From Myxococcus guangdongensis (GTDB taxonomy: Bacteria > Myxococcota > Myxococcia > Myxococcales > Myxococcaceae): a stretch of DNA of 64,000 nucleotides. Positions 25,844 through 35,422 of the stretch are shown one piece after another (position 1 is the stretch's first letter; every line of letters starts with the position of its first letter). Location: positions 434,001 to 498,000 of the forward strand of contig NZ_JAJVKW010000002.1 in the NCBI RefSeq assembly GCF_024198255.1, written 5' to 3'. The notes below the pieces were generated by a model that searched no databases, had not been told where the DNA came from, and saw only the letters and a program-made list of their open reading frames with translations. The position numbers were made by a program, and so were the translations under genes.

Positions 25844-26110
25844 ATGGGGATCATCGCATTCATCATCATCGGCCTCATCGCGGGCCTCATCGCTCGCGCC
25901 ATCCTCCCCGGCAAGCAGAGCATGGGCCTCTTGGCGACCACGCTGCTGGGCATGGTCGGCTCGCTGCTGGGCGGCCTGGTCGGGTCCCTTTTCACGCGGG
26001 ACGGACGGCTCTTCGACTTGCGACCCTCGGGTCTCATCATGTCGGTGCTGGGTGCCATCGTCGTGCTGCTCATCGTCGGAGCGGTGGGACGGCGCCGTGT
26101 CCACGCCTAG
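25844..26110 (+). CDS. GlsB/YeaQ/YmgE family small membrane protein
   Basis: 88 residues, ATG at 25844 with AGGAG eight bases upstream. Three hydrophobic segments with the family signature GIIAFIIIGLIAGLIARAILPG, LGMVGSLLGGLVG and SVLGAIVVLLIVG. The family consists of stress-induced Gly-rich transglycosylase-associated-like membrane proteins of unclear function. A perfect hairpin follows 20 bases after the stop, consistent with a monocistronic unit. Confidence 0.88.
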   Translation: MGIIAFIIIGLIAGLIARAILPGKQSMGLLATTLLGMVGSLLGGLVGSLFTRDGRLFDLRPSGLIMSVLGAIVVLLIVGAVGRRRVHA

Positions 26111-26130
26111 CGTGAGGCGCTCCACACCGG

Positions 26131-26148
26131 CTGTCCCCCAGGGGACAG
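26131..26148. terminator. Terminator-like hairpin after the GlsB-like gene
   Basis: CTGTCCCC and GGGGACAG form a perfect 8-base inverted repeat with a two-base gap (7 bases with a four-base loop is more realistic), 20 bases after the stop. No T-run follows. Confidence 0.5.
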
Positions 26149-26245
26149 GTGGACGCCCGTCGTTGACGAGCCCCTGACGGTTCCTCGACCGAGGGACCTC
26201 GGGGGCTCGCCACTTTTCTTGCTCCTTCGGGGCGGACGTCTTTTC

Positions 26246-27541
26246 ATGGCGACGCGTCTCATCCCGGAGGAGAGTCCGTTGTCCAAGTGCATGAAGTGCG
26301 GAGCCCTGTTGCCGCCCGTCGGAGAGTGCCCCGCCTGCGCCAAGGCCGCCGCACAGACGACCCTGCCGGGTCTGCCGAGCTTCCTCGACCGGGACCTGAT
26401 GATCGACCGCCGCTCCGGCGTGCGTGACGACGGCCCCGCCTTCGCCGAGCGCAGCCCCGCCCCGCCGTCCGTGGCGCCGCTCGCGGGCCCGCTTCCTCCT
26501 CCCGCCGCGCCCCGCGCCGCCGCGCCCCAGAACCCGCCCGGGGTCGCCCGCCCCACCCCGCCGGGCATGACGCCCGCGCACCGGCCCGCGCCTCGCGCCC
26601 CGACGCCCCCGCCCGCCCAGCCCTCGTGGGCCCAGGGGGGAGGCTTCCCGGTGGATGTGCCGCCCGTGCCGGCCACGGCGCACACGCCCATGTCCGCCAT
26701 GACGCCCGCCTATGGGACCGCGCCGGTGCCGCCGCGCGTGCAGCCCCTGGTGGCGCCCGCGCCCGGCCTCCCCGGCCTGCCCCGCGTGGAGTCCCCGGCG
26801 CCCGCCGCGAGCCTCGCGGACACGGAGCCCGGCTCGCCCATGCCGTCGGGCCTGCCCTGGTCCACGCCGGAGCCCGTGGCCCCCGCGCCCGTGTCCTCGG
26901 GACTGCCCGTGATGGCGGCCCTGGAGACGCCGGCCCCTTCCGCGTCCGGCCTCCCGGTGATGGAGTCCGCGCCGGCCCCGGTGCCCTCGGCGCTGCCGGC
27001 GATGGCCAGCCCAGCGCCTCGGACGGAGAAGCCGAAGCCCGTGCGCAACGCCGCGGTGCAGCCGGGGGTCGCCGAGGTGCACGCGCGCCCCGCGTCGCTG
27101 TGGCGCCGGCTGTTGTCCTTCAGCGTCGACACGGCCGCCATCGGTGGCGTGGCGGCGCTGTACATCACCCTGGCCTCGTCGGTGACGGGGATGAAGCCCG
27201 AGGCGGGCCTGTCCGGCCTGGACGGCTTCGTCGCGTGGCTGCGGGCGCTGCACACGGTGCTCCTGCCCGGGTTTTTCCTGGTGCTGGTGTTGGCGCTCGT
27301 GTACTGCGCGGTGGCGGCCTTCCTCTGGAACGGACGCACCTTGGGCCGACTGCTGCTGGGCCTGCGGCTGGTGGACACCCATGGCCTGGCGCCGGCGCCG
27401 GGACGGGCCATCGTCCGCGCGATGCTGGCCAGCCTCTCCTTCGTGCTGTTCCTGGGCGGATTCTGGATGGCGCTCTTTGATCGCCGTGGACAGACGCTCC
27501 ATGACAAGCTGACGTCCACCTTCGTCGTTCAACCGAGCTGA
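26246..27541 (+). CDS. RDD family membrane protein with N-terminal zinc-ribbon and Pro-rich linker
   Basis: 431 residues. Near the start CMKCGALLPPVGECPAC gives a CxxC...CxxC zinc-ribbon-like knuckle (about 13-29). A long Pro/Ala-rich linker (about 60-280) leads to an RDD domain at 290-430 with WRRLLSFSVDTAAIG, three hydrophobic segments, the NGRTLGRLLLGLRLVD block and DRRGQTLHDKL, the usual Arg/Asp landmarks. RDD proteins act in ion or metabolite movement across the membrane, but their substrates are usually unknown. The linker and ribbon are often found in myxobacterial proteins that bind partners. The ATG at 26246 lacks a strong ribosome site; an upstream TTG at 26219 is an alternative. 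Confidence 0.78.
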   Translation: MATRLIPEESPLSKCMKCGALLPPVGECPACAKAAAQTTLPGLPSFLDRDLMIDRRSGVRDDGPAFAERSPAPPSVAPLAGPLPPPAAPRAAAPQNPPGVARPTPPGMTPAHRPAPRAPTPPPAQPSWAQGGGFPVDVPPVPATAHTPMSAMTPAYGTAPVPPRVQPLVAPAPGLPGLPRVESPAPAASLADTEPGSPMPSGLPWSTPEPVAPAPVSSGLPVMAALETPAPSASGLPVMESAPAPVPSALPAMASPAPRTEKPKPVRNAAVQPGVAEVHARPASLWRRLLSFSVDTAAIGGVAALYITLASSVTGMKPEAGLSGLDGFVAWLRALHTVLLPGFFLVLVLALVYCAVAAFLWNGRTLGRLLLGLRLVDTHGLAPAPGRAIVRAMLASLSFVLFLGGFWMALFDRRGQTLHDKLTSTFVVQPS

Positions 27542-27592
27542 ACCACCGCTTCATTGTGCCTTGCGGCCGCGGCCGTAAGATGCCGCGCCTAC

Positions 27593-30500
27593 ATGCCCGC
27601 CCGCCTTGCCCAGCTCCTCGTCTCCCGCACGCTCCTTTCCCAGGAGAAGGCGGGAGAGTTGTTGCGACTCCAGCAGGCCCAGGGCGGGCATCTGGACACG
27701 CTGCTGCTGGAGCAGGGGCTCACGAGCGAGGCGGATGTCCTCTCGCTGCTCGGTGACGTCGCGGGCTTCCGGCCGGTGAACCTGGTCGACTTCGAGCCGA
27801 ACCTCGAGGTCGCGTCCTTCATCCCGCCGAAGATCGCCGAGCGGCTGTGCGTGGTGCCGCTGTCGCTGGATGGGCAGACGCTGCACGTCGCCTGCGCGTA
27901 TCCGGTGCCGAAGAAGGAGCTCGACGAGGTCGGGTTCCTGCTCGGCAAGCCGCTCGAGTTGTGGGTGGCCGCCGAGGTGCGGATTCGCGAGTGGATCTCC
28001 ACCATCTACCGCCAGCCGCTGGCGCCGCGCTTCACGCAGCTGGTGTCCGCGTTGGACCCGGACAAGCAGCTCCCTGTCACGCCGCCGCCTCCGCCTCCCT
28101 CGGACGAGTCGCTCACGGTGGACATGGTGGAGCGGCTGGCCCGCTCCGTCGCCGGAGAGCCGGTGGCCGGGGAGATTCGCGCCGCGCCCCGTGAGGCGCC
28201 TGCGGTACGTGAGCCGCAGCGTCCGCCGCCGCCTCCGCCGCCCGACCCGGTGCCGCCCCCCGCTTTCGTGCGGGCCCCGCTGCGGCTGAACATGCCCTCG
28301 GCTGAGCGTCCCGCGACGCCGCCGTCCAGGCCCGACACTTCGCGCCCGGCCCAGCCGCCGGTGCTCACGGCGACCCCGCCTCGGCCTCCCGTGGAAGCGG
28401 CGCCCACGACGGTTCAACGGGGTGTTGCACCATCCGGGGTGCAGGCTCCGGCGCGCGCCGCGGGTGCTTCGCCGACGGGAGCACAGGCTTCGGCGGGTCC
28501 ATCGACCGGGGCGGTCAGGACGCAGTCATCGGCGGGTTCATCGACCAGCGGCGCTTCGGCCGGGGTGTCCGGGGCGAGCGGCGCTTCACCGGCGGGTTTC
28601 GCGGGACAGCCTCCCGCGCATCTCGCGACGGGCGGCGCTTCACCGGCGGGTTTCGCGGGACAGCCTCTCGCGACGGGTGGCGCTTCACCGGCAGGCATCG
28701 CGGGACAGTCTCCCGCGCATCCCACGACGGGCGGCGCTTCACCGGCGGGTTTCGCGGGACAACCTCCTGCGCATCCCACGACGGGCGGCGCCTCACCGAC
28801 AGGTTTCGCGGGGCAGCCTCCGGCGCATCCCTCGACGACCAGCGGCGCGTCCTCGGGCCGTCCCGCGACAGGTCCCGGTGCGCAGCCTCCGGCGACGACG
28901 GCGAGCGGTGTTCCGGCTGCCACGTCCACGGGCCGACCCGCGACAGGTCCCGGTGCGCAGCCGCAGACGACAGCGCAGAGTGGCGCAACCTCGGTGGCGC
29001 GTCCCTCCACCTCACCCGGCGCGCAGCCTGCCTCCCAGCCCGCGACGGCGGCGCGTCCCACGACGACTCCTGCCAGCGGAGCGCCTGCGTCCGCGACGAC
29101 GCCCGGCGCCGCGCCTGCGTTGTGGCCGCCCGCGCCGTCCGGTGGCGCGCCGCAGCTGTGGCCGCCGGGTCCCGCCGCGCCGACGTCGGGGATGGACTCC
29201 GCACCCCTCTCCACGATGCGCTTCGGCTCGCCGCTGTCGGCCGGAGGTCCTCGGCCCGAGGTGCCTCCCGCGCAGCCCCCGCGCTCGAGTGAGCCCGCGT
29301 TCATCGTCTTCCCCAACCCGAACAAGCCGGCCGCGCAACCCCGGGCCAAGACGCCCGAGCCGGAAGTCCGGCCGCCCCCCACCGCATCCGCCAATCAGGA
29401 CGTCCCTGACTGGACGCTGGCGGCGGCGCGCGCCGCGTTGCGCGAGTCCACCAAGGACCGGGACAAGTTGATGGACGTGGCGCTGCGCTTCGGGCGGCGG
29501 ACGTTCGACTACGTGGCCGCCTTCGCGGTGCTGAGAGGCGCGGCGATTGGATGGGAAGCGCGCGGCGACGGCATGGCGAGCGAAGGGCTCACCCAGGTGT
29601 CCGTCCCGCTCGACGCGAGCAGCGTCTTCCGCACGGTGGCCGTGACGCGGGGAAGCTACGCGGGGCCGCTGCCTCCGGATGCGCTCACCCGTCACTACCT
29701 GGAGCTGTTCGGCCGGCAGACGCCGCGCACGGTGTTCCTGTACCCGGTGGAGGTGAAGGGCCGACTGGTGGCCATCATCTACGGAGACTGTGGACAGAAG
29801 CCGATGAGCCAGCGACGGCTGTCGGACTACATCCTGTTCTGCCAGGACCTGGCTTCGGCCTTCCAGGAGCTCATCCTCTTCCGCAAGCAGCGTGTGTCCG
29901 AGCCTCGCTCCATCGAGGAGGACATCACCATCGACGTCGACGTGCCGGTGGCCGCCACGCCCGCTCCCGCGCCCGCGGTAGTAGCGGGGCTGGGCTGGAG
30001 CCCGTTCTTCGGTCGCGGCGCCGCGGGCACGGTGGGACGCGCCGCCGCGCTGCCGCCTCGCGCGCAGTCGCAGGAGGAGCGCCCGCCGCCGGACTTCGCG
30101 CCGCTGCTGCGTCGGCTCACGGGTCCGGACGCCGCGCAGCGCTCGAACGCGATGGTGGAGCTGGCGCGCTCGCCCGAGGCGAGTGCCCGGGTGCTCGCGC
30201 AGCACTTCCCTGGGCCCACCGCGTGGAGCCGACTGCCGGTGGTGGAGCTGCCCGAGGCGGACGAGCTCGGTCCGATTCCCGCCGCGCTGTCGCGGCTGGG
30301 GCGTCCCGCGGCGCAGGCGTTGGCGCCGCTGCTGGATTCGCATGACGCGGACACGCGCTACTTCGCGCTGCTCACGGCGGGCAACCTCCCCTACGTGGAG
30401 CTGGTGGACGGCGTGCTGCGCGGCCTGTTCGACCTGGAGCCGGACATCTCGAGCGCCGCGCGGGTGGCGGCGGCCGCGCTCAAGCAGTTGCCGAGGTTGG

Positions 30501-30949
30501 ACTCGGCGATGCGCGAGCTGCGCCAGGAGCTCAACAACCGGGACATGATGCGTCGCGCGCTGGCGGCACGGGCGCTGGGCACGCTGCATGACCGCGAGGC
30601 CGTCGAGGGCCTCATCCAGCTCACGCGCAGCGAGGACGAGATGTGCGCGCAGGCCGCGGCGGAAGCACTGCGCGAGGTGACGCGCATGCCGCTGGGCCTC
30701 AGCCCGAAGCAGTGGGCGGCGTGGTGGGCGGAGAACCGCAGCCGTCGCCGCGCGGACTGGCTCATCGCCGCGCTGCGACACCGCGAGCTCGACGTGCGGC
30801 TCGCCGCCATCGAGGAGCTGAGCCGCGCGCTCAACGACACGCTCGGCTACTACGCGGACGCGCCGGAGAACGAGCGCGAAGTGGCCGCGCGTCGGTGGGA
30901 GAGCGCCGCCGTGGACCCGGCCAACGCGCGCCGGCTGGGCATGCTCTGA
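27593..30949 (+). CDS. Large MshEN-domain protein with Pro/Ala/Gly repeat linker and HEAT-like C-terminus
   Basis: 1,118 residues. Residues 1-150 resemble the MshEN/GspE N-terminal domain (RLAQLLVSRTLLSQEKAGELL, QGLTSEADVLSLLGDVAGF), which binds c-di-GMP in MshE and occurs in type II secretion and pilus ATPases, but no ATPase domain follows. About 160-600 is a Pro/Ala/Thr/Gly-rich linker including a short tandem repeat. About 610-790 is a folded region (GWEARGDGMASEGLTQVSVP, RHYLELFGRQTPRTVFLYPV) that may be a GAF-like or similar sensor. About 830-1100 is helical with HEAT-repeat pattern (AALSRLGRPAAQALAPLL, LGTLHDREAVEGLIQL). It looks like a signalling adaptor; c-di-GMP binding is inferred. 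Confidence 0.68.
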   Translation: MPARLAQLLVSRTLLSQEKAGELLRLQQAQGGHLDTLLLEQGLTSEADVLSLLGDVAGFRPVNLVDFEPNLEVASFIPPKIAERLCVVPLSLDGQTLHVACAYPVPKKELDEVGFLLGKPLELWVAAEVRIREWISTIYRQPLAPRFTQLVSALDPDKQLPVTPPPPPPSDESLTVDMVERLARSVAGEPVAGEIRAAPREAPAVREPQRPPPPPPPDPVPPPAFVRAPLRLNMPSAERPATPPSRPDTSRPAQPPVLTATPPRPPVEAAPTTVQRGVAPSGVQAPARAAGASPTGAQASAGPSTGAVRTQSSAGSSTSGASAGVSGASGASPAGFAGQPPAHLATGGASPAGFAGQPLATGGASPAGIAGQSPAHPTTGGASPAGFAGQPPAHPTTGGASPTGFAGQPPAHPSTTSGASSGRPATGPGAQPPATTASGVPAATSTGRPATGPGAQPQTTAQSGATSVARPSTSPGAQPASQPATAARPTTTPASGAPASATTPGAAPALWPPAPSGGAPQLWPPGPAAPTSGMDSAPLSTMRFGSPLSAGGPRPEVPPAQPPRSSEPAFIVFPNPNKPAAQPRAKTPEPEVRPPPTASANQDVPDWTLAAARAALRESTKDRDKLMDVALRFGRRTFDYVAAFAVLRGAAIGWEARGDGMASEGLTQVSVPLDASSVFRTVAVTRGSYAGPLPPDALTRHYLELFGRQTPRTVFLYPVEVKGRLVAIIYGDCGQKPMSQRRLSDYILFCQDLASAFQELILFRKQRVSEPRSIEEDITIDVDVPVAATPAPAPAVVAGLGWSPFFGRGAAGTVGRAAALPPRAQSQEERPPPDFAPLLRRLTGPDAAQRSNAMVELARSPEASARVLAQHFPGPTAWSRLPVVELPEADELGPIPAALSRLGRPAAQALAPLLDSHDADTRYFALLTAGNLPYVELVDGVLRGLFDLEPDISSAARVAAAALKQLPRLDSAMRELRQELNNRDMMRRALAARALGTLHDREAVEGLIQLTRSEDEMCAQAAAEALREVTRMPLGLSPKQWAAWWAENRSRRRADWLIAALRHRELDVRLAAIEELSRALNDTLGYYADAPENEREVAARRWESAAVDPANARRLGML
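28578..28838 (+). repeat. Tandem ~54-base coding repeat (SPAGFAGQP motif)
   Basis: About five copies, one shortened to 45 bases, encode GGASPAGFAGQPPAHxxT with small changes. The unit length is 54 bases and copies differ at single bases, so this is a recent slippage-type expansion inside the linker of the MshEN protein and probably varies in copy number between strains. Confidence 0.8.
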
Positions 30950-31009
30950 GCGGTAGCCGTGCCATCCCCGCTATGCTGCGCGGGTGACGCCAGCGCGGGA
31001 CAGGACTCC

Positions 31010-32551
31010 ATGACCGGTGGGATGTGGATCAGCCTCATCGCGTGCGCCGGGCAGCTCGCGCTCGCGGGGCTGGCGTTGGCCCGGGTGGGACGCAGCCCGC
31101 TCGCGCTGCCGCTGTCCCTGCTCTCCATCGCGCTGTCCGCGTGGAACTTCACCGGCTACGCGTTCGCCCGCGCGGGTGAGCCCGGCTGGCGACTGGTGGG
31201 CTTCGCCGCCGCGCTGATGACGGTGCCGTGCACCCTGCACTTCACCCTCGCCTTCGTGGGCCGTCGTCGCCGCTCGGCCTGGGCCATGTACGGCACCTAT
31301 GCCGTCTTCGGCGCCCTCGCCCTGTTGATGCACGTGGCGCTGGGTGTGCCCTCGCTCGCCGCCCAAATCCTCACCCTGCGCTTCGGCCTCTTCGTCACCG
31401 TCCTCGTGGCCCCACCGGTCATCGGGACCTTCACACTGCTCGCGCTGCACCTGCGCGAAGCGCGACGCCCGGACGAGCGCGCCCGCGCGGGCTTGATGGC
31501 CCTGGGACTCACCTTCCTCGTCGCCCTGCTCCTCACGGAGCTCGCGGTGGAGATCGGCCTGCGACAGGTGCCGCGTCTGGGCAGCCTGGGCACGCTGCTG
31601 TGTCTGCCCTTGATGGCCACCGCCTCGCTGCGCTTCGGGCTCTTTGGACTCGACGGGAGCAAGGGCGCCCCGCGCATGGCGTTGCACGCGGTGGTCCTCG
31701 CGGGCGTGGGCGTGCTCGCCTACCTCACCGTCTTCCGCCTCTTCGCCGCGCAGGTGGGCGCGCTCGTCCTGTGCACCACCGCCATCACCTTCGCGCTCGT
31801 GGCCGCCACGCGCCGAGGTGTCACCGCCTTCGTCACCCGCGGCGAGCGCATGGAGCGCCTGGCCACCCTGGGCCGCTTCTCCGCCCAGATGGCGCATGAC
31901 TTGAAGAACCCCATCGCCGCGCTCAAGGGCGCCGCCCAGTACCTCAAGGAGGAGCACGCCCGAGGCCAGTCATGGGACACGCATGGCGAGTTCCTCGACC
32001 TGATGCTCGAGCAGGTCGAGCGCCTGGGGCGCGTCGTCGACACCTACCAGCGCCTCGCGCGCGTGGAACCCCTCCCCCGCCCCGTCGACCTGGGCCGCGT
32101 CGTGGAGGGCGTCCTCTCCCTCCAGGCCTTCGCGAGCACCAGCCCCATCACCATCGTCCGCGAGCTCGCCCCGGACCTGCCGACCTGCGCCGCGGACGAG
32201 GACCTGCTCACCAACGCCGTGGAGAACCTGGTGCGCAACGCCGCCGAGGCCATGCCCAAGGGCGGCACGCTCACGGTGCGCACGCTGAAGGACGGCGAGG
32301 CCGTCGCGGTGGAGGTGGAGGACACGGGTGAGGGCATGGACGTGCGCACCCGCGAGCGCGCCTTCGACGACTTCTTCACCACCAAGGCCTCGGGGAGCGG
32401 GATGGGGCTGGCGTTCGTCCGCCGCGTGGTGGAGGCGCACGGAGGCACGGTGGGTCTGACAAGCCGGGAGGGGCGCGGTACGGTGGTGCGTCTGCGCCTG
32501 CCGGTGGAAGCCCGGAGCGTGGAGGGTGGGGCCGAAGGAGAAGCCGCGTGA
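31010..32551 (+). CDS. Membrane sensor histidine kinase
   Basis: 513 residues, ATG at 31010 with AGGA upstream. Seven or so hydrophobic segments in residues 1-265 form a 7TM-like sensor. H296 in FSAQMAHDLKNPIAAL is the phosphorylated histidine; N, G1, F and G2 boxes follow (ENLVRNAAEA, VEDTGEGMD, DDFFTTKASGSGMGLAFV). The gene ends in a GTGA overlap with a sigma54 response regulator gene, so kinase and regulator are translated together and almost certainly form a cognate pair. The signal is unknown. Confidence 0.9.
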   Translation: MTGGMWISLIACAGQLALAGLALARVGRSPLALPLSLLSIALSAWNFTGYAFARAGEPGWRLVGFAAALMTVPCTLHFTLAFVGRRRRSAWAMYGTYAVFGALALLMHVALGVPSLAAQILTLRFGLFVTVLVAPPVIGTFTLLALHLREARRPDERARAGLMALGLTFLVALLLTELAVEIGLRQVPRLGSLGTLLCLPLMATASLRFGLFGLDGSKGAPRMALHAVVLAGVGVLAYLTVFRLFAAQVGALVLCTTAITFALVAATRRGVTAFVTRGERMERLATLGRFSAQMAHDLKNPIAALKGAAQYLKEEHARGQSWDTHGEFLDLMLEQVERLGRVVDTYQRLARVEPLPRPVDLGRVVEGVLSLQAFASTSPITIVRELAPDLPTCAADEDLLTNAVENLVRNAAEAMPKGGTLTVRTLKDGEAVAVEVEDTGEGMDVRTRERAFDDFFTTKASGSGMGLAFVRRVVEAHGGTVGLTSREGRGTVVRLRLPVEARSVEGGAEGEAA

Positions 32552-33939
32552 GTGAGTCGTTGAAGGGAACCGTGCTGCTGGTCGATGACGACCCGGCGGT
32601 GGCGAAGGTGCTGGGCGCGCTCCTGGGTCAGGCGGGCCTGGCCACGCACACGGCGCGCAACGGGACGGAGGCGCTCGCGCTGCTCGAGCGCTGGCCGGTG
32701 GACGTGGTGGTGAGCGACGTGCGCATGCCCGGCATGGACGGCATGCAGCTGTTGGCCGAGATGGGCCGGCTCTGGCCGGACGTCCCCGTCATCCTCATCA
32801 CCGCGCACGGCACCGTGCCGCTGGCGGTGGAGGCGATGAAGGCGGGCGCCGCGGACTTCGTGCTCAAGCCCTTCGACCGCGAGGAGATTCTCTTCACCAT
32901 CCGCAAGGCGCTCCTGCGCGCGCAAGGCGAGGCGGTGAACGAACCGCTCCGCACCCCGAGCGCCTTCGTCGGCGGCAGCCAGCGGATGATGGAGGCCCAG
33001 TCCCTGCTCGCGAAGGCGGCCACCGGCATGGCCACCGTGCTCTTGCGCGGCGAGTCCGGCACGGGCAAGGAGCTGGCCGCCAAGGCCGTGCACGACGGCA
33101 GCCCCCGCCACGCGGGCCCCTTCGTGAAGCTGCACTGCGCCGCGCTGCCGGACACGCTGCTGGAGAGCGAGCTGTTCGGCTACGAGAAGGGCGCCTTCAC
33201 CGGCGCCGCCACACGCAAGCCCGGCCGCGTGGAGCTGGCGCACGGCGGCACGCTGTTCCTGGACGAGATTGGCGACATCTCCCTCGCCGTGCAGGTGAAG
33301 CTCCTGCGGGTGATTCAGGAGCGGGAGCTGGAGCGGCTGGGCGGAACGCAGACGGTGAAGGTGGACGTCCGCTTCGTCGCCGCCACGCACCAGCCGCTCG
33401 AGGAATTGGTGAAGACGGGGCGCTTCCGCGAGGACCTCTTCTACCGCCTCAACGTGGTGCCGCTGTGGCTGCCGTCCCTGCGCGAGCGCCCCGAGGACAT
33501 CGAACCGCTCGCGCGCCACTTCCTGGACATCCACGCGCGCACGAACGGCAAGCCGCCCTTCACGCTCACCCCGGACGGGCTCGCGGTGCTGCGCGCCCAA
33601 CCGTGGCCCGGCAACGTGCGCCAGCTCCAGAACTTCCTGGAGCGACTGGTGGTCCTCTCCGACGGGCAGACGCTCGCGGGCGAGGACGTCTCGCGCGAGC
33701 TGGCCCGCCAGCCGGGACTCTCCGCGCCCGTGACCACGCCGCCCCAGGGCGTCACCGCGCTCGCGTCCCCCGCCGCCGAGAGCGGCCGCACCCTCGAGTC
33801 CCAGCGCAAGGACACCGAGAAGCAGGCCCTGGTGGACGCGCTCGCGCGCGCGGGCGACAACCGCACGCTGGCGGCCCGGCTGCTCGGCATCAGCCGCCGG
33901 ACGCTCTACAACAAGCTGGAGGAGCACGCCCTGCTGTAG
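32548..33939 (+). CDS. NtrC-type sigma54-dependent response regulator
   Basis: 463 residues, GTG start. Receiver domain 1-120 with acidic DDD at 13-15, phosphoacceptor D57 in VVSDVRMPG and the LKPF Lys. AAA+ domain (about 143-380) with Walker A GESGTGKE, the sigma54-contacting GAFTGA loop, and Walker [13 protein letters not shown] Fis-type helix-turn-helix at the C-terminus ([20 protein letters not shown]). It activates sigma54 promoters after phosphorylation by the kinase encoded upstream. Its targets are not apparent; I found no clear sigma54 promoter in the adjoining DNA. Confidence 0.92.
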   Translation: MSESLKGTVLLVDDDPAVAKVLGALLGQAGLATHTARNGTEALALLERWPVDVVVSDVRMPGMDGMQLLAEMGRLWPDVPVILITAHGTVPLAVEAMKAGAADFVLKPFDREEILFTIRKALLRAQGEAVNEPLRTPSAFVGGSQRMMEAQSLLAKAATGMATVLLRGESGTGKELAAKAVHDGSPRHAGPFVKLHCAALPDTLLESELFGYEKGAFTGAATRKPGRVELAHGGTLFLDEIGDISLAVQVKLLRVIQERELERLGGTQTVKVDVRFVAATHQPLEELVKTGRFREDLFYRLNVVPLWLPSLRERPEDIEPLARHFLDIHARTNGKPPFTLTPDGLAVLRAQPWPGNVRQLQNFLERLVVLSDGQTLAGEDVSRELARQPGLSAPVTTPPQGVTALASPAAESGRTLESQRKDTEKQALVDALARAGDNRTLAARLLGISRRTLYNKLEEHALL

Positions 33940-33952
33940 CCGCCAGCGCGGG

Positions 33953-35329
33953 CTACGCGACCTGCGTCACCACGTCGCTCAGCGCCTCCAGCTCCGCGTG
34001 GAAGTGGTCGATGAGCGCGTGCGGGTCCGGCACGCGCAGCGCATCCGCGGCCACGCCCACCGTCACCTGCCCCGCGTAGCTGAACAAGCTCACCCCCAAC
34101 CCCAGGTGTCCCGCCTGGGGCACCCAGAACGTGAGCGCGCGCAGCTTCACGCCCGCGAGCGACACCGGCTGTCGGGGCCCCGGCACATTGGTGGCCACCA
34201 GCGAGGCCTTCGTGGCGAAGACATCCACCACCACCCGCTCGAGCGGCGCGGGCGTGTAGCCCAACAACTCCAGCGCGCCGAAGGTCACCACCGCCTCGGG
34301 AGACTTCTTCACCAGGTCCATGCGACGCGACAGCTCGTGGAGCCGCCGCCGAGGCTCGGCCAGGTGCACCGGCAGCCGCAGGAGCACCACGCCAAACCGG
34401 TTGCCCAACTCCCGGGGCACCGGCTCGTCCAGCGGGCGCAGGTTCACCGGCACCACCGCGTGCAGGTCCTCGGGAGGGACGTTGCGAGCCTCCAGGTAGC
34501 GCCTGAGCGCGCCCGCCAGCGCCGCGAGCAGCACGTCGTTCACCGTGCCGCCCAGGGCCTTGCCCACGGCCTTCACCCGCTCCAGGGGGATGGGCGAGGA
34601 CCACGCCGCGCGCTTGCGAGTCCCCAGGGGCCCTCGGAGCGGCGTGCGCGGGTCCGGCGTCACCACCATCAGCTTGCCGAGCGCCGCGGCCCCCAGCGCC
34701 CCCTGCCGCACCAGGTCGCCCGCGAGGATGGGCTCCGCGGCAATCTCCGCGCCCTTGCGCAGCACCGTCCGCGCCGTGCCCGCCACCGCCCGCGCCCCGC
34801 GCATCCACTTCGCCAGGCCCCCCTCGCGAGGCGCTGACCGAGCGGACTCCGGCGCCACCGTCTGGGCACCGTCGCCATCCGTGAGCGTCAGCAACACCCG
34901 CGCCAGGGCGATGCCATCCGACAGACAGTGATGCAGCCGCGCGAGCAGCACATCCCCCCCGTCCCCCCCCTCCAGCACGTGGAGCTGCCACAGCGGACGC
35001 GAGCGCTCCAGCGGCGTGCTCATCCACTCGCTCACCAGGGACTCCAGCGCGGCGCGGTCTCCCGGGGCCGGCACCTGGAGGCGCCGCAGGTGCGCGTCCA
35101 ACGAGAAGTCCTGGGCCTCCTCCCACTGAGGCTGCCCCAACCGTCCCAGCACCACCTTCTGGCGGAAGCGCGGGTAGCACTCCACCAGACGCGTGCGCAC
35201 CAGCTCGCGCAGCCGCTCGAAGTCCAGCCGGCCCTCGAAGCCGAGCACGGCCGTAATCATCATCAGGTTGGCGGGCTCCTCCATGTGGAACCACAGCGCG
35301 TCCACACTCGCCATCCGCTCCTGGTTCAT
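33953..35329 (-). CDS. Wax ester synthase/diacylglycerol acyltransferase (WS/DGAT) family enzyme
   Basis: 458 residues from the ATG at 35329. The active-site motif HHxxxDG is seen as HHCLSDG (H133, H134, D138, G139), and SVDALWFHMEEPANLMMI and PLERSRPLWQLHVLEG are typical N-terminal blocks. A second domain holds NDVLLAALAGALRRYL and GNRFGVVLLRLPVH. The enzyme transfers acyl groups from acyl-CoA to diacylglycerol or fatty alcohol and makes storage lipid, consistent with lipid-body formation in myxobacterial development. In-frame starts at 35371 or at the later MASVD codon are possible. Confidence 0.88.
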   Translation of the reverse strand: MNQERMASVDALWFHMEEPANLMMITAVLGFEGRLDFERLRELVRTRLVECYPRFRQKVVLGRLGQPQWEEAQDFSLDAHLRRLQVPAPGDRAALESLVSEWMSTPLERSRPLWQLHVLEGGDGGDVLLARLHHCLSDGIALARVLLTLTDGDGAQTVAPESARSAPREGGLAKWMRGARAVAGTARTVLRKGAEIAAEPILAGDLVRQGALGAAALGKLMVVTPDPRTPLRGPLGTRKRAAWSSPIPLERVKAVGKALGGTVNDVLLAALAGALRRYLEARNVPPEDLHAVVPVNLRPLDEPVPRELGNRFGVVLLRLPVHLAEPRRRLHELSRRMDLVKKSPEAVVTFGALELLGYTPAPLERVVVDVFATKASLVATNVPGPRQPVSLAGVKLRALTFWVPQAGHLGLGVSLFSYAGQVTVGVAADALRVPDPHALIDHFHAELEALSDVVTQVA

Positions 35330-35422
35330 CCCGGCCACGCGTGCCTCCGTGCGTCCCACCCGACGGGACACACCATGATGGCGCAGGACGACCTCCCGTG
35401 GCGCGCTGTCTTTCGCGGGCCG

